From assembly GCA_900767695.1 (NCBI GenBank), contig CAAGAC010000043.1, positions 1 to 25,419 of the forward strand: a DNA stretch of 25,419 nucleotides, in the 5' to 3' direction. The position numbers and the translations under genes are program-made. This DNA is from an uncultured Succinivibrio sp. (lineage in GTDB: Bacteria; Pseudomonadota; Gammaproteobacteria; Enterobacterales; Succinivibrionaceae). The notes under the pieces are model-generated. The model was not told where the DNA came from. It saw only the letters and a program-made list of their open reading frames with translations, and made no database searches. Positions 22,601-25,419 of this stretch are shown piece by piece (the stretch's first letter is position 1; every line of letters starts with the position of its first letter).

Positions 22601-23185
22601 ATGAACCTGAATGATCTGAAGCCTGCGGCCGGCTCGCGCCGCAAGCCCACCCGCGTCGGCCGCGGCATCGGCAGCGGCCTCGGCAAGACCTGCGGCCGCG
22701 GCATCAAGGGTGCCGGCGCCCGCAAGAGCGCCCACAAGCGCCCTGGCTTCGAAGGCGGCCAGATGCCTATGAAGATCCGCCTGCCTAAGTTCGGCTTCTG
22801 GTCGAAGAAGGCAACCCTTACCACTGACGTGACCCTCAACGATCTCGCCCGCATCGAGGGCGACGTGGTGGATCTCGAGGCCCTCCGCAAGGCCCGCCTT
22901 GTGACCAAGAAGATCAAGTACGTCAAGATCGTCCTCTCGCGCGTTCCTTCCTTCAACAAGAAGGTCACCGTGAAGGGCCTGGGCGTCACCAAGGGTGCAA
23001 AGGCAGCCATCGAGGCCGCCGGCGGCACCGTCGAGGTCGCAGACTACATCAAGGCAGCTTCCGATCGCCTGGCAGCCTCTGCCAAGCGCTCCCAGGCCAA
23101 GGCCAAGGCGCGCATCGACGCGCTGGCCAAGGCCGGCATCAAGAAGCCCGCCAAGAAGGCCAAGGCCGAGAAGAAGGCCGACTGA
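22601..23185 (+). CDS. rplO: 50S ribosomal protein L15 with Lys/Ala-rich tail
   Basis: L15 is an assembly-stage 50S protein that threads an extended N-terminus into 23S rRNA. The canonical part (residues 1 to about 148) begins MNLNDLKPAAGSRRKPTRVGRG, shown here in part as AAGSRRKPTRVGRGIGSG, and has GFEGGQMPMKIRLPKFGF and AAGGTVEVADYI. E. coli L15 ends about there at 144 residues. This protein goes on about 45 residues as a Lys/Ala-rich helix-like tail (about 149-194), with RSQAKAKARIDALAKAG and a run of KKAKAEKK near the end. The reading frame and base composition are smooth, so it is a real extension, not a frameshift. A hairpin separates it from secY. Confidence 0.96.
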   Translation: MNLNDLKPAAGSRRKPTRVGRGIGSGLGKTCGRGIKGAGARKSAHKRPGFEGGQMPMKIRLPKFGFWSKKATLTTDVTLNDLARIEGDVVDLEALRKARLVTKKIKYVKIVLSRVPSFNKKVTVKGLGVTKGAKAAIEAAGGTVEVADYIKAASDRLAASAKRSQAKAKARIDALAKAGIKKPAKKAKAEKKAD

Positions 23186-23191
23186 TGTGAC

Positions 23192-23213
23192 GGCGCCCCC
23201 TCAGCGGGGCGCC
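23192..23213 (+). terminator. Hairpin between rplO and secY
   Basis: A perfect 8-bp stem (23192-23199 with 23206-23213) has a 6-base loop and is followed by TTGTTGAG. It starts seven bases after the rplO stop and ends just before the secY Shine-Dalgarno. It is short of T residues, so partial termination, RNA processing or translational shielding of secY are all possible. Confidence 0.5.
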
Positions 23214-23229
23214 TTGTTGAGAGGTTCGC

Positions 23230-24582
23230 ATGGCAAGGAAATCGCTATTTGACAGAAGTCGCGAGGCGATGGCAAAGGCTGAGAAGAACTCCGGCAAGTC
23301 CGAAGTCCGCCAGCGCCTGCTGTTCGTCTTCCTAGGTCTGGTGATGTTCAGGCTCGGTTCCTACGTCCCGGTCCCGGGCATCAACGCCGACGTTCTGGCA
23401 CGCGTTTTCGAAGAACAGAGCGGAACCATCCTGGGCATGTTCAACATGTTCTCCGGCGGCGCCCTCGAGCGCGCGTCGGTCCTCGCGTTGGGCATCATGC
23501 CTTACATCTCGGCAGCCATCATCATCCAGCTGCTCGCAGTGATCAACAAGAGCCTGTCCGAACTCCGCAAGGAGGGCGAGTCGGGCCGCCGCAAGATCAC
23601 CCAGTACACTCGCGTCTCGACGCTCTTCCTCGCAGCGCTGCAGGGAATGGGCATCGCGACCGGCATCCCGAACATGGTTCCGGGGCTGGTCGACAACCCG
23701 GGCTTCGGTTTTTACTTCGTAACTACCGTCAGCCTGGTGACCGGCACGATGCTGCTGATGTGGCTTGGCGAGCAGATCACCGAGCGCGGGATCGGCAATG
23801 GCATATCGCTGATCATCTTCGCCGGCATCGTCGCAGGCCTTCCGAGCGCGCTCGGCAGGACCTTCGAGCAGAGCCGCCAGGGCGATCTGTCGACCATTGC
23901 GCTGCTGGTGATAGGCGTGGTCGTCGTGCTCGTGACCTTCTTCGTCGTGTTCGTCGAACGCGGCCAGAGGAAGATAGTCATCGAGTACGCCAAGCGCCAG
24001 ATGGGCAACCGCATATATTCGTCGCCGCGTTCCAACCTGCCGCTCAAGATCAACATGTCGGGCGTGATCCCGGCGATCTTCGCATCGTCGATCATCCTGT
24101 TCCCCGGCACCGTGGTCTCGTGGTTCGGCCAGGGCGACAATCCGGTCGCGAATGTGCTGGGAGAGATCTCCCTGTTCATCCAGCCGGGCCAGCCGCTCTA
24201 TGAGCTGATTTACGCGGCGGCTATCGTGTTCTTCACCTTCTTCTATACGGCTTTGATTTTCAATCCGCGTGAGGTTGCCGACAACCTCAAGAAGAGCGGG
24301 GCGTTCATTCCCGGGATCCGTCCTGGCGAGCAGACCGCGAAGTTCATAGACAAGGTCATGACGAGGCTCACCCTCTCTGGCTCCATCTACATGGTCTTCG
24401 TGTGCCTCGTGCCCCAGCTCCTCATGAACTGGTTCAACGTCCAGTTCTACTTCGGCGGCACCTCGCTGCTCATTATCGTGGTTGTGACCATGGACTTCGT
24501 GGCCCAGCTGCAGAGCCATCTGATGAACCAGCAGTATGGCGATATAATGCGCAAGGCGAATTTGAGAAACTACGGCCGGTAG
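23230..24582 (+). CDS. secY: Protein translocase subunit SecY
   Basis: SecY is the channel subunit of the SecYEG inner-membrane translocon. The 450-residue protein (E. coli 443) has ten membrane segments. Recognisable blocks are FRLGSYVPVPGI before the plug region, MFSGGALERASVLALGIMPYISA, WLGEQITERGIGNGISLIIF, and the cytosolic loop RRQ-like block VERGQRKIVIEYAKRQMG that contacts SecA and ribosomes. FNPREVADNLKKSGAFIPGIRPG and a C-terminal KANLRNYGR follow. GAGAGG precedes the start. It is the penultimate spc gene, directly before rpmJ. Confidence 0.98.
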   Translation: MARKSLFDRSREAMAKAEKNSGKSEVRQRLLFVFLGLVMFRLGSYVPVPGINADVLARVFEEQSGTILGMFNMFSGGALERASVLALGIMPYISAAIIIQLLAVINKSLSELRKEGESGRRKITQYTRVSTLFLAALQGMGIATGIPNMVPGLVDNPGFGFYFVTTVSLVTGTMLLMWLGEQITERGIGNGISLIIFAGIVAGLPSALGRTFEQSRQGDLSTIALLVIGVVVVLVTFFVVFVERGQRKIVIEYAKRQMGNRIYSSPRSNLPLKINMSGVIPAIFASSIILFPGTVVSWFGQGDNPVANVLGEISLFIQPGQPLYELIYAAAIVFFTFFYTALIFNPREVADNLKKSGAFIPGIRPGEQTAKFIDKVMTRLTLSGSIYMVFVCLVPQLLMNWFNVQFYFGGTSLLIIVVVTMDFVAQLQSHLMNQQYGDIMRKANLRNYGR

Positions 24583-24604
24583 GATTTCAATTAGGAGAAT
24601 TAAG

Positions 24605-24718
24605 ATGAAAGTAGGTGCTTCTGTAAAGAAGATGTGCCGCAACTGCAAGGTTGTCCGCCGCCATGGCGTCGTGCGCATCATCTGCTCTAACCCTAAGCAC
24701 AAGCAGCGTCAGGGCTGA
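24605..24718 (+). CDS. rpmJ: 50S ribosomal protein L36 (zinc-binding form)
   Basis: L36 is the smallest ribosomal protein. This 37-residue gene begins MKVGASVKKMCRNCKVV and ends KHKQRQG. The zinc ribbon is complete: C11, C14, C27 and H32, so it is the zinc-requiring type; many bacteria also hold a zinc-free copy elsewhere. The start has AGGAG about eight bases upstream. It closes the spc operon and is followed by a strong terminator. Confidence 0.97.
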   Translation: MKVGASVKKMCRNCKVVRRHGVVRIICSNPKHKQRQG

Positions 24719-24733
24719 TTTGCTTGGATGAGA

Positions 24734-24769
24734 AAGCCGGGCTGGGGGCTTGATCCCCCAGCCCGGCTT
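24734..24769 (+). terminator. Terminator at the end of the spc operon
   Basis: A perfect 15-bp stem (24734-24748 with 24755-24769) has a CTTGAT loop and lies 15 bases after the rpmJ stop. It lacks a long T-tract. The alpha promoter -35 starts in its loop. Confidence 0.8.
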
Positions 24770-24778
24770 CTGTATAAT
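24750..24778 (+). promoter_or_regulatory. Alpha operon promoter
   Basis: TTGATC (24750-24755) and a perfect TATAAT (24773-24778) are 17 bases apart, the best sigma-70 promoter in the window. It gives a leader of about 125 bases before rpsM. The -35 occupies the loop of the spc terminator. Confidence 0.75.
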
Positions 24779-24791
24779 CATACAGTTTTAC

Positions 24792-24811
24792 GGCACTGGG
24801 CAACCAGTGCC
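24792..24811 (+). promoter_or_regulatory. GNRA-tetraloop hairpin at the 5' end of the alpha leader
   Basis: A perfect 8-bp stem (24792-24799 with 24804-24811) is capped by GCAA, a GNRA tetraloop, within about ten bases of the expected transcript start. It is followed by CTTTCTGACTT. It could stabilise the 5' end or help the leader fold. Confidence 0.5.
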
Positions 24812-24840
24812 TTTCTGACTTGCCAATAGGCACTATGAAG

Positions 24841-24930
24841 TTGCCGCGTATCCTCTTCGGGCTTTGCGGCGACGTTTTTTATTAACTGACCTTGTATTTA
24901 GGAGATCAATAGTGGCCCGTATAGCTGGCA
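24841..24930 (+). promoter_or_regulatory. Alpha operon ribosome-binding-site pseudoknot (S4 repressor site)
   Basis: The stretch GTATCCTCTTCGGGCTTTGCGG, shown here in part as TATCCTCTTCGGGCTTT (24849-24865), resembles the E. coli alpha leader. It is framed by a GCCGC/GCGGC stem (24843-24847 with 24866-24870). It is followed by the AGGAG and the GTG start of rpsM in a nearly conserved start region. In E. coli, S4 binds this nested pseudoknot and traps the 30S subunit, controlling rpsM, rpsK, rpsD and rplQ. Confidence 0.75.
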
Positions 24931-25268
24931 TTAACGTGCCTGACCAAAAGATCGCCTCGATCGCTTTGCAGTCGATCTACGGCATCGGCCCTACCCGCGC
25001 CCGCGACATCCTTGCCGCTGTGGGCGTCGACCCGAACGTTAAGTTCAAAGACATCGATGAAGCTTCAGTGGACAAGATCCGTGCTGAAGTCGCCAAGTAC
25101 ACTGTCGAGGGCGACTTGAGGCGCGAGATCACCATGAACATCAAGCGTCTCATTGACCTTGGCACCTACCGTGGCCAGCGCCACCGCCGTGGCCTTCCGG
25201 TCCGCGGCCAGCGCACCAAGACCAACGCCCGCACCCGCAAGGGCCCGCGCAAGAGTGTTAAGAAATAG
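24912..25268 (+). CDS. rpsM: 30S ribosomal protein S13
   Basis: S13 forms the head bridges to the 50S subunit and touches P-site tRNA with its C-terminal tail. The 118-residue protein equals E. coli in length. It opens with ARIAGINVPDQK, has SIYGIGPTRARDIL, and ends RGLPVRGQRTKTNARTRKGPRK followed by SVKK (shown here as two overlapping parts, GQRTKTNARTRKGPRK and SVKK). I chose the GTG start at 24912, seven bases after AGGAG, because E. coli rpsM uses the same start codon in the same leader. The frame is open to 24864 but only through the leader RNA. Confidence 0.97.
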   Translation: MARIAGINVPDQKIASIALQSIYGIGPTRARDILAAVGVDPNVKFKDIDEASVDKIRAEVAKYTVEGDLRREITMNIKRLIDLGTYRGQRHRRGLPVRGQRTKTNARTRKGPRKSVKK

Positions 25269-25279
25269 GAGATTGCCAG

Positions 25280-25419
25280 ATGGCTGAAGAAATCAAAGAG
25301 ACCGCCAAGCAGGAGACCCCTGCCGCAACTGCCCCTGCAGCCGCTGCTGCTCCGGCCGCCGCTCCCGCTGCTGCTCCGCGCGCCGTGCGCGGCAAGCGCG
25401 GCAAGAGGCAGATCGCCGA
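25280..25419 (+). CDS. rpsK: 30S ribosomal protein S11, 5' part, with Ala/Pro-rich N-terminal extension
   Basis: The gene runs off the window after 46 codons. S11 is a 30S platform protein near the E site. The basic RGKRGKRQIA at the end of the visible part corresponds to the start of E. coli S11 (RARKRVRKQV). Before it lies an added segment of about 30 residues: an acidic opening (MAEEIKETAKQE) followed by a long Ala/Pro run. E. coli has only a few residues there. AGGAG overlaps the rpsM stop, eight bases from the ATG. An internal start nearer the basic region is not supported by a Shine-Dalgarno. Confidence 0.85.
   Translation, partial: MAEEIKETAKQETPAATAPAAAAAPAAAPAAAPRAVRGKRGKRQIA

Noticed and set aside
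22950..23185. Extra gene or pseudogene fused to rplO
   Set aside because: The tail is simple Lys/Ala-rich sequence without domain features and continues the L15 frame smoothly.
23332..24702. 456-codon open frame antisense to secY
   Set aside because: It is a composition-driven shadow of secY with no recognisable protein features.

Overview
This window is a GC-rich piece of a gammaproteobacterial chromosome. The assignment rests on close E. coli-like versions of PolA, LpxH, PpiB, CysS, YbjD, YicC and PyrE. It also rests on the gammaproteobacterial split of the ribosomal-protein cluster into S10, spc and alpha operons, with an alpha-operon leader and a GTG-started rpsM of the E. coli type. LpxH and the phosphoethanolamine-transferase-like protein imply a Gram-negative outer membrane. 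An Aeromonadales/Succinivibrionaceae-like lineage would fit, but that is only a guess.

Region 1 (about 1-13400) holds ten housekeeping genes in short units. They are yhhQ (-, queuosine-precursor transporter), polA (+), the ppiB-lpxH pair (-), divergent cysS (+) followed by a ybjD-like OLD-family ATPase/nuclease (+), yicC (-), a small VOC/glyoxalase-fold protein (+), pyrE (+), queH (-), and a membrane phosphoethanolamine transferase (+). The lpxH-ppiB-cysS arrangement and the yicC/pyrE neighbourhood match E. coli, except that a VOC gene sits where E. coli has rph. Strong GC-rich hairpins close most units.

Region 2 (about 13400-25419) is the ribosomal superoperon. The S10 operon is rpsJ-rplC-rplD-rplW-rplB-rpsS-rplV-rpsC-rplP-rpmC-rpsQ. 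The spc operon is rplN-rplX-rplE-rpsN-rpsH-rplF-rplR-rpsE-rpmD-rplO-secY-rpmJ. The alpha operon starts with rpsM and the window ends inside rpsK. Each of the three operons has its own candidate promoter, and each promoter abuts or lies inside the preceding terminator. Autoregulatory leaders are recognisable for alpha (S4 type) and plausible for S10 (L4 type) and rplE (S8 type).

I see no mobile element, CRISPR array, tRNA, rRNA or defence island, and no clearly new multi-gene system. The points worth a second look are the nested terminator/promoter junctions, the Ala/Pro/Lys-rich tails on S19, S3, L15 and S11, a basic insertion in the YbjD-like protein, the VOC-for-rph replacement, two queuosine genes in one window, and a marked Asp-Leu codon-context bias creating GATC. 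No gene-free stretch exceeds 300 bases; the longest is the S10 leader (13398-13659).
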